In this document: in pieces, positions 1-12,734 of the stretch
How positions within the stretch are numbered: position 1 is the stretch's first letter
Layout: every line of letters begins with the position of its first letter
The notes under the pieces: generated by a model
What the model was told of the DNA's origin: nothing
Seen by the model: the letters and a program-made list of their open reading frames with translations, nothing else
Databases searched by the model: none
Assembly (NCBI GenBank): GCA_964017195.1
Contig: OZ024890.1
Location: 22,753,201 to 22,817,200, forward strand
Source: Siderastrea radians
Taxonomy: Eukaryota > Cnidaria > Anthozoa > Scleractinia > Rhizangiidae
Length of the DNA stretch: 64,000 bases
Direction: 5' to 3'
Made by a program: the position numbers and the translations under genes

Positions 1-1542
1 TAAATATTGCCTTGTAAACTTGCCAGAACTGTATATTTTTGAGCCTCTCAATATCACAGATTTTACCCACAACAAAAGTGGCGGCCATGGTCAGCGACAT
101 TTCAAGTATTTTGCGGTAAACGTTACTTCAGTCACTTATATAAGTCAAGGACATTACATGATTTTTCCCTTAGTCGTCTTTATAGCCACACTAACGTCAC
201 TCTCTGACATCTGCGTGACTGTTACATGTACGATTGGTACCGGCAATCAGGCCGAATTTTAGCATCGCTCTCATATTCTCTTTACGTTGGTCGCTCGCTA
301 AATTGGGTCTGATACAATCTCTCCCAGGATCTTGTGCCCAGGATTTTGCCCGCGGGAGTCTCGCAATATGATTGACCCTTTAACAATAGAGCTGTCAACC
401 GGGAAGTAAATTGTCTACGACGTTTCGCCCTTCCCGCCTGAATGTTTCACCAAGCGAAACGAAAATAGAGCCTGATCGCAGGTTAGTACCAGGTGCAATT
501 TCACCCGCCGCAGCCAAAGAACCCAACTGAATCAATTGCCACCAGAAGATAGCAGCGATCAGGAACTCGTACCAAATGTTCTGCTGTCTTGTTTATTTTT
601 TTCTGGTAGTCGAGACTGATGTGGCTTGAAAGAAAGCCCACAGTATTGGTTACAACTCAGAAGTTTCCTCTGGATTGTAAAGAAAGACTGCATGATGGAC
701 ATAACAGTTTGTAAGGACCCTTATGCAAATGTACTTGAAACAAACCTCGTGGACAGAACAATCATGATGGAATACTAATTAAACTGAATAATCTCAGGTG
801 AAGGTATCTTTAAAAAAATTAACTCCACTCTTCTGAAACAAATTAATGAGCATCAGCTACGTTGACAGGAACCAGTTTCAAACAAGCCAATTTCTCGGTT
901 GGAGTTACACTAAATAGTTTGTGAGCTCGTGTTGAACTTTGATAGTCCTTGCGTTCACTTTTTATTTTGTAATTTAGGCTTTCGGTATAAAAGTTAAAGT
1001 GTAACACTAATTTTTTTAGAAGCCTGGACCAAGCCACGAGTTTTTCATTTTTCGAAAATCAGTATAAACATCCCCGAAGGGGACTTGGTACGATGCCCTA
1101 AGAGCAATACTACGATAATTTTGCCAAATTATACCAGAATAGCATGTCAAGTCGAAAACCCACATTCCGGCGTAATAAGCTTAAAATCATGTCCAGAAGC
1201 TGCAGAACTTTTTTCCTACCAAATATCGTCGATAACGACCTGTCACCAAGCTGAATGAAACGAATACGGCATAAAAAATGGTTTGAAACCGTAAAACCTT
1301 TATACCTCCTCGTCAAACGATCGGTGGGCAAGTTTAGTCTTGATCTCGACCCGAGGTTGATTCAATTTAAGAGCAATGTTTTCTTCGCAATGAAACCACT
1401 TTTCATCTGGACAAACGAAACGTTTTCGATCCGACCAGAAAGCGACTTAGTTCATAATTTAATCCCAACCAAGGGATGATTTTATTTTCTCCTCCTTTAC
1501 GATGCAATTTACGAAAAGGGACAGTCGTCTTTTAAATGAAAT
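1..1542. other. gene-free stretch
   Basis: No coding region, RNA gene or clear repeat is supported here. The open frames are short, lack splice context and resemble no family I recognise. Confidence 0.5.
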
Positions 1543-1690
1543 TAAAGGCTCTCGCAGTAATTTTGGCAACTGCAGCAGTATATTACAAAGAAAGCCTAAA
1601 AAAATTATTGCTTGTGAACGGGATTTGAACCCATTGACCGTGCGATACCGAAACAACGCTCTGACTAACTGAGCAAACAAGGCCCAATTC
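1543..1690 (-). repeat. tRNA-derived SINE copy, degenerate
   Basis: Read on the minus strand, about 1686-1611 is tRNA-like. It has a D-arm with GCTC/GAGC pairing, an A-box-like TTGCTCAGTTAG, and a B box GGTTCAAATCC in a T-arm. The anticodon and acceptor stems do not pair properly, so it is not a working tRNA. The adjacent part (1543-1610, with CTCGCAGT and AAGCCT..AAAAAATT blocks) matches the block at 50,630-50,694. This looks like the body of the same SINE family. Confidence 0.65.
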
Positions 1691-1949
1691 AACGGGGATC
1701 TGGCATGGTCAATCCACCATACGGAAAAAGATGGCAGCTCTACATTCTACCACAATACCTTGCGAACCTAAAACATCCAATAGGTACATAAAAAGCCATA
1801 TTTTTTGGCATAAATTTGTCTCTGTGCTAGCAACATTGTGTATGCTAAGTTTGAAGCTTTTAAAACTTTTCTTTGCGCTTTTATGAGCGTGTGGGTTTGT
1901 TCGCTAAGAACTATGGGTAAATGTACCAGTCGCCATCTTTTTCAGTACG

Positions 1950-2330
1950 GTGGATTCAGTGTTGTCGTCTTTTTCAGCTGTGTTCAGTGAATCGTGGATC
2001 AGAAGTCTTGAAAGACCAGGATATTTTAGATTCCAGATGTTTCCTGGATGACGCGAGTCACGTGATCAATCCCAAGTTCCTCGAGGGCTTTCTGTCATTA
2101 TTCTCGGTGTGGGGTAAGCGTAAGTGCTCCTATGAAGCTCTGGTCTTGAATTGAACTGATAGTTTTTATTCTCCTTAGGGCGTTGCTTTACAGCTTTTGT
2201 TTTACAAAGGATGGTTTACAATTATGCAAGCAGAGTATCAAGGAATTAGTCTTCGTGGTTAAAACAGTGTAACCATGACGTTTAAATTTTAAGTAAAAAT
2301 AGAAGAACGACGTTGAAAAGACTAAGACGA
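1950..2330 (+). pseudogene. cytochrome P450 C-terminal remnant
   Basis: This is a decayed copy of the last quarter of the intact P450 ending at 9954. The match starts near the segment before the PERF region, passes through FLDDASHVINPKFLEGF (compare FLDEAGQVIDPKFLRGF) and the heme loop, and continues into the 3' untranslated region, as far as the shared AGACGATA. The heme-loop Cys survives in KRKCSYE. The FxxG part is lost, stops follow (2152-2154 onward), and the end of the frame is broken. No upstream exons were found. It is either a 5'-truncated tandem duplicate or what is left of a full gene. Confidence 0.8.
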
Positions 2331-4450
2331 TAGCAAGAACATTTGACAAACGTATAGCGAAATATTACCGTTAAAAAAAAAAACATTTGCATTTAATGGA
2401 CTATTTCTTCTTATCGCTGCCCAAAGCCTTCCATTCTAAATATACTGAACAAATTCATTTGGCTGGCTATTTTAGCGGAAATTGCATGATAAAAATGTGA
2501 TCCAAATTGTATGTTGGTTACTGAACTCAAACTTATTTTAATTTTTCAAACATATTTTTCATCCTACAAGAAGAAATTTCCAAACCGGACTGAAACAGAT
2601 GGTGCTCTCAAGAAGTCACCGAATTGACAGTGAACTTTGTGGCCAAAAATATTGCACAGAAAAGTGAAAGTTGTCACAGTTTTATCAGATATCCCCCACT
2701 TATCAGATGGCAGCTTGGCAGCAAGACCTTTTTGCAATATCAGATGAGACAGGTCACATGCGATTCCCGTGTAGTCGGGGTATCAGTAGTTTCAGCTGAA
2801 GTATATATATATCCTTGAAAATGTTCAGGGCACTATTAGCTAGTGTATCTGCTTTAGCAAACGATTCTAGCTGTTTCCTATTCAACTGATTAAGAGGGCT
2901 CATCAAACTTCAATTATCCACCGAGTCTTCCAAGTTCACCGCCTGGTAATGAACAGCACTTGCATGAAATAAACAGTGCCAAAGAAGATATCACTCAGAA
3001 GCTCAGTTTCATTTGAATGCAACACTGAGGATTTTATACACAGACTCAAAAGTTTAGAACCGTGCACGCTTATTACAGCATACGATGATTTACTGCCGAA
3101 TATATATATATACTTTTTTCAATGGTTACACTTACGTTTCGTTGGATGCCACGTTATGTAGCACGTCTTTAAACTAAACCCGTGCAAACAAAAGAAAATC
3201 CGAAAAAAGACTTTAAAGTCTTCATCGTCTTGTATGGAACTTACTTTGGTAAACTGCTTGCAGGGTTAAAAACCAGGCCGTTGGATCAATATCTAAAACT
3301 CTTGATTTACTTTCGCAAGAAATCCGTGTTTGCAAAACAAGCAGTACTACAACCTGGCTCATAATGTCGCACCGACTTCACACCAGAAAGATGTTTATAC
3401 AGTTAACTGAACGATGCAATAGATGTTTCAGAATTGATATGGGATTAAAATGGAACAAATTCGATAACTAAACACCCCAAGATAAATAAGTAGTAGTCGG
3501 CCATATATGCTTAAAATGATTGAACCTAGTCTTCATGGCATAGTGGCAGAAGGGCATCATAAAACAAGAAGGCCCTTCTATGTTACAAATTTTCAGGGTC
3601 AGCGCGAGTCCTACATTGTGCCTCTCAGGCTTTGATTCTGTATGAAAACATAAATTGTGAACGGCTTTCAGGTGAATGCTACCAAGTAGTACTTTTCTAT
3701 GGGGCTGATAATAGTTGCCTGAGTTTTCGCAAATTAAATTCTCTTGCAGAATGAAAGGGACCCGCGCTACAGCTGAGCTACAGAGAGGTATTCCGTCAAA
3801 AAGGATCAGTTATTTTTGTGCTGCATTGGACCCAGCAAGAGGTATTTGATCATTTTCCCGCTCAGCACGACCCAAGCCGGTTGAAAAATGGCAGTTATTG
3901 TGAGTATTGATATCCGGGAATAGAATTTTATTACTAAAAGTTATAGACTCGATCTCGCGATCCACTAATATTACACTTCATGTGAACCTTTGTAATACAC
4001 TTCTTAAAAAAACTTATTTAGATCGTAGACCTGCATAACTAAATTTCCTTTTGACGTTCGTTAAGAGAAATGGGATCTCGATCACCCCTGTAATCTACAA
4101 TATATATTCCTGTTTATCTGTAATGTAGTGTAGCTTAATCCCAATTAATAAGATCAGCCCTTTCAGTTAGCAATCACTCAAAAAAGGCTTTAACTGATCT
4201 GACTTGAACTAAGTGCAATACCGCTAATGAGAAAATGCAATCAAAAGTATCTTTCGAGTACAGCCCGCATGATTACAATAAATTTTTACGGCATCCTCAA
4301 GTAACATGCTCAATAAAACACAAAGAGCACTCGTTCAGAACGTGAACTAATTCTTTATTGACAGAATAGCGTGATCTACGCCGATAAATAGATAAGTGTT
4401 CACTGAGGTGTAAACAATTTGTTAGCATGCTTATACTTAACGCTCTCTCT
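2331..4450. other. gene-free stretch
   Basis: AT-rich DNA between the P450 remnant and the intact P450. A short inverted repeat (AGAAGGGC...GCCCTTCT) lies near 3550-3585. No coding exon is supported. Confidence 0.45.
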
Positions 4451-4538
4451 CGAGACCATTTGAACCTTGGACGCACAACAACAAGGTACTAGCACGAACA
4501 AGGGGAAAACATTTTCTAGGCCTCAGTTACCGGTCAAC

Positions 4539-4689
4539 ATGAGCTTTTCGCTTGCAATCGAAGAGTTTACATCGCTCGGCCAATTTTTTTTCCTCTGCTT
4601 TTTGATTTGCCTGTTCATCACTGGAAAAGCCATATGGGAACACTCTTTTTCCAAGCTGCCTCCAGGCCCTTGGGGTTTGCCAGTAATAG
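4539..4689 (+). CDS. cytochrome P450, exon 1 (membrane anchor)
   Basis: First coding exon of a microsomal P450, residues 1-50 plus one base of codon 51. The Met at 4539 gives a short polar start, then a hydrophobic helix (about residues 13-33, FFFLCFLICLFITG) that anchors the enzyme in the endoplasmic reticulum, then the proline-rich hinge PPGP (41-44). An in-frame ATG at 4467 would add 24 polar residues. I prefer 4539 because it places the helix at the usual distance from the N-terminus. The exon ends ...CCA GTA ATA G before the donor GTAAGA at 4690. Joining to 8546 completes a Gly codon and keeps the frame. Confidence 0.85.
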
Positions 4690-7600
4690 GTAAGAATTTG
4701 TTTTCAAACTTTGTGTCATATCTTTCTGGAAAAAGGTTGTTTCCTCATCGTTTTATGTGAATTATCCACAAATTGTTCAGAGGCTTCGCTTGGCATTAAC
4801 GGTTTAGCTGAGTCGGAAGTCAGTCGATTATAACACTGCGAAGTTAAGTCACGCTTTGCTCCCCGTTAATTCTGAGTCGTCGTTGTATTGTTTCATAGGT
4901 CTACTTACATAAAAAGCTAATTTTAAAAGTAATAAGTCACTTTTTCAACTCAGTAATGTGGACTCTCTATGATTTCGTACCAGCCCAAGAGGAGTTTGTT
5001 TGACTTAGAAACAATTTGTAGAATTTACAAGCTAAACGCTGTACCTAAAATTACTAAAACTACGAAAGAGTATCTCTCTATTTGCCTCAAGGAAGCAGTA
5101 ACTCTTTCTTTACCAAGAAAGACTCTTTGTCCTCAGATCACCGTAAAAAAAGACTGCATAATCAATGCATAATTAAGAGTCATGCCCATAGCATGACACG
5201 AGCGTGCGACAAAGAGTCGGTATCGCGTGCTCTTAGCCAAACTGCTATGGTGACGAAGTACGTTGTTTATTTTAGCTTTTTCTTGATGCCCGCTTACTGA
5301 CAGACCCATCCAAGATTGACGTAAGCTCTAAGTGTTGCTCCCTTGTAACCTTATGAAGCAATTTTTCGATATGACTCGCTGTGAGTTTTAGCAAGTCAGT
5401 TAACTACCACTTGAAATCAAATTTGAATAAACGCGATAGTGCATCTACTGACGATCAGTGTTAGGGAAAGAAATATGTCCACAGTTAACTGGAGCATAAA
5501 TAGGATAAGGAAAAAGAACTGACAACAACGAAAACTTAATTTTGATTTCCATTGAGTTTTATTTCTTGTTCGCTAACCGCAAAAGCTAACAGCTAAAATT
5601 TCAGTGCATCTCGAATAAAAGTGAATTCACGACAAAATTTAACGAAATTCACGTTCAAATGCTATGGTAGGCAGGATTTTTATTTTCAGTTGTTAATTAA
5701 ACTTATCTAAAAATGCACCACGTTCTCAAGCAAATTTGAAATTTTGACTGGACTGGCTGGTTAAAACTACATGTAGATTATGGGAGTATTCCATTCCGTT
5801 CAGTTGTTTAAAATGAGTAAATCCAACCTTGCTAAAATTCTCCATGAGTTTATGTGTCTTATTTGCATGAAATCGCAGTTCCGCATGCTAAAAAACAGCT
5901 TAACGTGGCATACAAAAATCTACCCGGTCTTCGTTTATTAGTGTTTCGCAATTCAATTTAAATAAAACAGGCAACAGAGGACGTTGATGGCTTGTTTGTT
6001 ATTTGGGTCCGTACTACAATGAAACTCATCAAGCTCTTTTCCAACTTTAATGTATTCTGGTGTGTCAATGAAGTATAAAAAAAATGTTTGCTGGATGTCA
6101 GTTTGTTAACAGGGCTGGATGGCAATTTACATCGAAAATGTTCAAGTCATCATGCTCTGCCATGTTCAAATTAAAATTTAGTTGTCTTGCGATTGGTTTC
6201 TCGTTCAGCAGTTTTTTCTTGACACCAGGCCAAACGGAGTCGCAACTCAAGTTTGGAAATGCGAACTTCCGTTGACTTGCAGCTACTTGCGTTGGGTGGG
6301 CCAAACGGTGAAAAACTTGCGCCTGCTTGCCGACAAATTTTGAGCTCGATCAAAGTGAACGGAAGTCAGCGCAAGTCATCGCAAGTACACGCAAGTCATG
6401 GCCAAAAGGAGGTCGCAAGTTATCGCTTGGCTTGCTTCATCATCTTTAAGTTCGACACTGACAATCCACTTCAACCTGGTCAACTCTCTTTGACTGATCT
6501 CAACCAATACGACCAAGGCACTCCACTGAACCAACCGCACTCAATCAACAATCAGTTTTGCTAACTATATCTTCTATATCTCTTCAGTCACTGACCAACT
6601 GCCAATTTAACCCACTCCAGACGGTATCGCCAACTTGACCAACTGAACTTCTCACGTGGCACTCCACTGACAAATCGAGCCACTCAGTGACTCAGACTCG
6701 TTCCCACACTCTGCTATCTGCACCACAATTAAACGTTGCGCAGAGTTCATCGAATACACCTGACTGATAAAACGTTGTCGGATGCAAAGTATAAATCATG
6801 AACGATGTGACACGATGGAATTCTGGGAAGACAGCACTAACGAGCTTGCTGCCCAGTTCCATATATTGATATTGTAGACATTTTCATTCCTAAGCTGAAG
6901 GTTTTGGAGTAGATTTGGGTCTACTGTGTTAATATTATCTCCACGATGCCTGAGAACAGAAACATGTTTTACCGCTTCCCAGAAAACCATTGTGTCGTAT
7001 CGTTCATAGTATATGCTTGTCACACGACTAGGAGTAATTGGAACTCTTTTACTAGCAGCCTCTCCTGCACGTCAAGGTGGTCAACAAGCACGTGACTAAG
7101 TGACTGCGATTTTCTGTCGGTAAACGTTTGCTAAAAAAGGTTTTATCAGACTGTAAATACTTCAGCATTACATTCTCTCGCTGAGTTCTTCGAGGCCAAG
7201 TCAAGAAAACTAACGTCATCTTAAAGCTGAACGGAAAATGTCTTCTAAAATACATTCTCACTTCTTTATGAAGCAGAAACAAAACCAAGACCGGACGATA
7301 CTTCATAAATACATGTTAACACTTCCTCACAAAAACGTGCGAATGGGCAGATACAATTTTTACTCCCACAAACTTAGCTATTTTCATGGATCACGTCCAT
7401 TGCCAGTCTAGCTGTCTAAATGCGTGACTTTAGCCAACGCAAACGTGCCTTACCTCCGTCCGCCCCCGGAGAGGTTAATATTATAACAAATACGTTTGAC
7501 AGCAATTAAAGAAACAAATAATTATAAAAGGTACTTCGTGCGTTTCACAAGAGTGCGGAGGCTGATCACGTGATTGCACACTAAAACAGCACCGTATACA

Positions 7601-8545
7601 CAAGCTGCCAAGCCGAGTGAATGATTTTTCGAAAACAGAAGTCGATATAAATGTTTTTTAAACATTTAAAATACGTATATACTTTAATTAACTTAAATAT
7701 ATAGTTTTTAAAGAAAATCGTCGCAATTCCCACTCCACACCACCGGCATAAAGTGATCCAGTACTACAAATTTGTAAAGGATTTCGTTTAAAACCGTATC
7801 GATTAGTAGGCATTGGCCAGTATAATGTCAAATAACCAGTTCTAAAATTCAAGTGACGGTTTACAATAAAACTTCAGTCATCTCATGGTCGGTCTTATTG
7901 TAGAACGTCTATTATTTAAAGAAAGAAAGTTTTCAAACACAGTTTCTCCACTTTGATAATACACTGCTTATTTGGGTAACTTGTACGGTAATGCGGATAT
8001 GAGCTAATATCCTTTACTTTTACATATGCTCAATATTGAAATTTCCAGCTTTCTTGCTCACGGTTCACCGTACACAGGTTTTTAGCTAATAATTCTACTT
8101 GTGTTCTTGATTAATTTCAAGGAAAATTTCATGTTAAGTGCCATGGCGTTAAAAAGTTGTCGCCGACAAGCAAACGTTTTCAAAACAAAAAAGATTCAGC
8201 AATGGTTCCCGGAAGCTGATGGAATCGGAATGCGGACCTAAACAGAGCCAGTAACACTGTTGGGACTGTTGCTAGTTGGCATACAAATCGTAGGCACTTT
8301 TGTAATGGTAAAGGTTATCTTTGCAGTGCAAAAGTTTGGGTGATGTCACAGCTCTTACAGTGTCTTCTCTGATTTGCTGAGAAAACAATAGAACAAACAA
8401 CAGAACAATGGACCCTAGCCCTGAAAACACTAGAGCTACGTGATACCAAGGTCCAATGAAATTAGAGGTTGTTAAGAGCTGCGGGGTATCTGAAAAGTTT
8501 CTCAGCTTGACGTTAACCTAAGTGAAATGTTTATTGTTACAACAG
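4690..8545 (+). other. P450 intron 1 (3.86 kb)
   Basis: The intron has donor GTAAGA at 4690 and acceptor ACAACAG ending at 8545, phase 1. Apart from the ACTTGCG/CGCAAGT cluster (6240-6430) I see no feature in it. The short open frames inside look like chance. Confidence 0.75.
6240..6430. repeat. ACTTGCG / CGCAAGT motif cluster
   Basis: The first half carries ACTTGCG on the + strand (for example near 6285 and 6315). The second half carries the reverse complement CGCAAGT four or five times in about 60 bases (6370-6420). This mirrored layout, within an intron, looks like the core of a small non-autonomous DNA element. Ends and target duplication were not resolved. Confidence 0.45.
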
Positions 8546-9954
8546 GGGCTTGTTTCCGCCTGGGGAAGGACCCACATCTCGACTTCACCAAAATGGCGCA
8601 GAAATACGGCGACGTGTTCAGCCTGATGCTTGGAAATCGTTTGGTTGTGGTGCTAAATGGAGTGAATGCCATCCAAGAAGCCATCATCAAACACTCGAAA
8701 GCCTTTGCTGGGCGGCCTCAACTGCACACCTTTCAGATTGCCAATCCATATGGTAACAACCTCACCGTCACAGATTACTCGACCCAATGGCGTCTTTCTC
8801 GCAAGATGAGCGTTAGTGCCATCCACAACTTTGCCAAGAACACAGAAGCCTTGGGGGAGAAACTACTACAAGAATCTGAGCGCTTGATTCACTGTTTCAA
8901 GCAACAGACGGGAAAACCGGTGGTTGCTCTCAGACCTCTGAAGTATGCCACAGCGAACATCATCCTCAATGCGCTGTTCGGATTCGAGCGTTCTTACGAC
9001 GATGAAGAACTCGGAAATATTCTCGACCTCTCCGACAGTTTCCGACAGGCAATGCATGGCAGCAGCCACGTTGATTTCCTGCCACTGTTAAAGTATCTTC
9101 CCAACAAACCGCTTTCAAATCTTGAATTCACAATAAAGACCGTGCTGGGTGTAGTCACCAATATGTTTAAGACGAACAAAGAATCTTATGCTGACGGACA
9201 AGTTCGCAATATCGCTGACAGTTTTATGAGCGTCGTTGAAAGGCAAACTGAAAAAGAGAGAGAAAATCGACCATTCAGAGAAGACACCGGGAGCATGGCT
9301 CCACTGCTCAACGACGAACAGATCATTGCAGTGTTGGGAGATCTCTTTGGGGCCGGTTTTGACACTTCGTCCATCACTGTCTACTGGGCTCTGGCATACT
9401 TGATGAAATATCCCGACAACCAGCGCCAGCTGCATGATGAGTTGGATCAAGTGATTGGACGAGAACGATTGCCAACCCTGCAAGACATAGACTCACTTCC
9501 CTTCCTCCAAGCCACAGTTTACGAGCTTTTAAGGGTGACCAGCATTGCACCTCTTGCACTACCTCGATCCACAACCACTGAGACAATCATCCGGGGCTTC
9601 ACAATCCCTAAAGACACAGTCGTCTTCGTTAACCTGTGGTCAGTGCATCACGATCCGAAAACCTGGAAAGACCCAGATGTTTTCGACCCCAGCCGTTTTC
9701 TCGATGAAGCAGGTCAGGTGATCGATCCCAAGTTCCTCAGGGGCTTCCTTCCATTTTCGGGGGGTCGGCGTAAATGCCCTGGTGAAATTCTGGCCTTGAA
9801 AACAGTTTCAGTTTTCCTTGGGGCGCTGCTTCACAGCTTCCGTTTTACACAGGATGGATTGCCAGCTGAGTATCAAGGGATTAATCTTCAGGGTCAGTAC
9901 GGTCTCACTTTGATGCCAGAGAAGTTTTACCTGAAACTAGAAGAACGGCATTAA
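8546..9954 (+). CDS. cytochrome P450 monooxygenase, clan 2 (CYP1/CYP2/CYP17-like), exon 2
   Basis: The second and last coding exon holds the whole catalytic domain. With exon 1 the protein is 519 residues, normal for a microsomal P450. Visible motifs (full-length numbering) are the I-helix AGFDTS (320-325), the K-helix E-L-L-R (377-380), a PERF-like FDPSRF, and the heme loop PFSGGRRKCPGE with the thiolate ligand Cys461. These are the hallmarks of a heme monooxygenase that takes electrons from NADPH-P450 reductase at the ER. The text around GFDTSS and SGGRRKCPGE resembles the CYP1/CYP17/CYP2 group (clan 2), but the substrate cannot be told from sequence. A single large exon after a short anchor exon suggests a locally expanded family, in keeping with the remnant 6 kb upstream. 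No lesion is seen. The stop is TAA, followed about 150 bases later by AATAAA. Confidence 0.93.
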
Positions 9955-10103
9955 AGACGCTTGAACGATAACCGGACAGAAATGTGTTGACATACGTAAC
10001 GTGTGTTAAATTGTATAGAAAACTTCCTGTGTTCGTCAAATTAAAGGTAAACGCTACATTTCTCTTTCGAAGAATATAGATACAGCTTTAACTTTTAAAG
10101 TGA

Positions 10104-10113
10104 AATAAATAAA
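10104..10113 (+). promoter_or_regulatory. polyadenylation signal of the P450 gene
   Basis: Two overlapping AATAAA hexamers lie about 150 bases after the P450 stop codon. Confidence 0.6.
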
Positions 10114-10135
10114 GTATTACATTTAATTACGTGAC

Positions 10136-10206
10136 ATTACATTCATTACATTACATTACATTACATTACATTACATTACATTACATTACATTACATTACA
10201 TTACAT
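10136..10206. repeat. (TTACA)n microsatellite
   Basis: About thirteen copies of the pentamer ATTAC/TTACA, one interrupted near 10144. Confidence 0.95.
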
Positions 10207-10209
10207 AGC

Positions 10210-11070
10210 AATGCAGATGCCTATTCTATAGTCCCCGTATACGAACGCTTATCTGCCGATGTTGTCCAATCAAAACAAAGATCTAGAAATCATCCTCATT
10301 ATGACTTTTTTGCAATGGTAAAAATCATATTAGCTGAGAGAAATATTCCACCCTCTCTCCCCAAATAATAGTCCTTTGGTCGACTTACAAGTGATATTTT
10401 GCTCATGCACTGCTTAGACTTCCATTGTAGACATTGATCATCGAGTTGAAAAATTACTTTACATGTATGATCTACAGGAAAACACTGTCTAGGATGACAC
10501 AAGGCAACTACAGTGAAATGCAGTGTATTTTTGCAATGTAAGAATGAAATTAGTTCATATATAAAAAATACAAAGCATCAAGAAAGGGAACTTTTTGAGT
10601 GAAGTGAAGAATTGTAAAAGTGATATTTGGAAAGTTCGTTGGTTTTTGGTGCATTTTAGCGCGGACACTACAACTGAGGTCAGTAGAAGATTGTATTTTT
10701 GCTTTCTGAATGTCGACAGCAGTACAGTAATAGGCGTTTTAAGTTAAATTCTCACAATTTCTGTTGTGAATTTTGTTGACGTTTATAGGTATCTCTCTTT
10801 GGTAAGATAAATTGAAGCGCGCCCACCTGATACGAGATCCCGGTATCTGGGTTCTTTTAGGATTTGCTTCGAGCATCCTTGTAACATTTCTTGTATATAA
10901 TAGTTTCCCTCGGGTTTGGAAACGTACTTGCTGTAATTTATAAAACATCACCATGTTCAATTGGTTAAGGCACTCGTGCTTTCATTACCTGATACAAAAA
11001 AGAGAGGGCGTTTGGAGGAATTCTGCAGAAAGTTCATGTGAATCCGAATGGTAGGCGAGATTCAATATTT
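10210..11070. other. gene-free stretch
   Basis: No coding sequence or clear repeat seen. Confidence 0.45.
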
Positions 11071-11191
11071 AACAATTATTCTACAAGGGCGCGCTGGATA
11101 TCGAATGATAGATTACCAACGAGGCGCGTAGCGCGTGGTTGGTTATAATATTTAATATCCAGCAAGCCCGAGTCGAGTAGAATAATTATTT
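11071..11191. repeat. palindromic MITE-like element
   Basis: The ends are inverted: AACAATTATTCTAC at 11071 and GTAGAATAATTATT ending near 11190. Inside are inverted GGGCGCGCTGGATAT and ATATCCAGCAAGCCC blocks. The whole unit of about 120 bases can fold back on itself. The flanking DNA is AT-rich and gives no unambiguous target duplication. Confidence 0.7.
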
Positions 11192-12159
11192 TATTAAAAA
11201 CTTAACCACTTTAAAAAAAATCAAGAAAGAAAGGGAAAAAAGGAGAAAAGAGAAAAGAGAGATAAAAAGGGAACAAGAATCGATCACATGACTAAGCGAA
11301 AAAGGCGCCAAAACCTTTCGAAGTGTTGCAGCGTTTAATTGCAAAGCTGAATGAATCAAAGAAACTGCTCGAAAGTGAACAAAGTGGTACAAGTTTTGGG
11401 AAAAAAAATATTCTAATTATTAGCTCTGAAATATGGTAGGTGTTTGATTTTTCCTGAAACGATGTTTGTAATCATCGTTCAAAGCGGACTGAAGCTGATG
11501 TACGATTTTACCATATTCACTACTGGAGTTGAAACGGAACAAAGTTGTAATCTGTTCGCACGGTGGAGCCGTCATGTGCGTAATTAATTTCTATGCAACT
11601 CAGAAGCAAGATTACTGTAGCGAGGAACATTAGCATTCACCATCATAGTTTGTTAAACGCAAAGCACAAAACGCAGTTGTTCTCGGTTTAGAGGTCGCGG
11701 ACGTATTAAATGGTAAAAAAAAAAGAACACTCAAACAACTGGGAAAGCGATTCAACTCCGTTTACTTTGCATCCGATTTCTGTCTGAACATTTGGACCTG
11801 TTGGAACACAGAGCTACAACGAGTACAATTTTGTGTGTTATAGGCGAAATTTTTTTCGCCCTTCCTTCCCTCTTGGTAGTCTGTTAAGTATGCTTACTTC
11901 TTTAGATTGTTTCATGGTTTTTGCACTGACTCGCCATGAATGTGTGATAGTTTTTATTAAATGCTTCTCTCCCATTTCAATGTGTCTTATTTGATGTCTT
12001 GTCTTGATATTTTGAAGTGGAAAGCCTTCCTGATAAAACCTACCGTTTGTTCAATTTTAATGATCAACGTGACGATCGATGAAAGAAATAAATTGTAAAC
12101 ACAAGGCTTGATGCTTAAATTCCTATTTCTGCACAGTTTCTTGTTGTCTTAACCCTATT
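11192..12159. other. gene-free stretch
   Basis: Contains a purine-rich tract at about 11211-11278 (AAGAAAGAAAGG type). No gene seen. Confidence 0.45.
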
Positions 12160-12655
12160 TTGCCTGGGCTTTTATTGAGTTTCTGACCATGAGGGGGGTC
12201 ACTTTGTCCCCCCCCCCCCCGCCCATAGATCTCGAAAAGTATTCACGTTCTTGTGATGAAACTTGGTACGTTTGTAGCATGTCATTAGCTTAACAGATTG
12301 GGTTTATGAGCTCTCGATTATGACATTTCATGACGTCACAATGACGTCACAAAGCAGTCATTTTAAATTTTGAGCCGCCATCTTGAATCCCAAGCATGCA
12401 GTCATTTAGTTGACAATGACGACATCGAAAAATATATGAATTTGTTACAAGAAACATACTTCATCAAAACAAGCACAAAAAAGTAAAGGATTATCTTCTT
12501 CTTACAAACAAATTGGAAAAAACTGACAAGAGAGAAAATAGATAAATCTGATAAATTTCAGGAAAAGTTACGAGATTTGGTGATTATTTGTCCAGCCGTT
12601 TAAAAGTTATAATTCGTTAAAGTCAGCGCGGACGCAATGTGCCCCCCCCCCCCTT
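12160..12655 (+). repeat. dispersed repeat family, copy 1
   Basis: A diverged second copy lies in the same orientation at 35408-35905. Shared blocks include ATAGATCTCGAAAAGTATT, CGCCATCTTGAATCCCAA, AACAAGCACA, and a final AGGAAAAGT..CGAGATTTG block. Both carry a C or G homopolymer near the start and TGACGTCA palindromes. There is no coding content. It behaves like an unclassified non-autonomous transposon. Confidence 0.75.
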
Positions 12656-12686
12656 AGGCTAAATGAAGTGCTAAATCAAGCACTGT

Positions 12687-12730
12687 TTAACTGTTTCGTA
12701 GTGCTAAATCAAGCACTACGAAACAGTTAA
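12687..12730. repeat. 19-bp perfect inverted repeat with 6-base loop
   Basis: Arms 12687-12705 and 12712-12730 are exact reverse complements around the loop AAATCA. The centre GTGCTAAATCAAGCACT also occurs once just upstream (12669-12685), so a smaller hairpin unit is repeated. Confidence 0.9.
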
Positions 12731-12734
12731 TTTA

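Noticed and set aside
1611..1686. tRNA gene on the minus strand
   Set aside because: A and B boxes are present, but the anticodon stem and acceptor stem do not pair. It is continuous with a SINE body.
9115..9483. 122-codon minus-strand frame
   Set aside because: Antisense to the P450 exon. No family resemblance.
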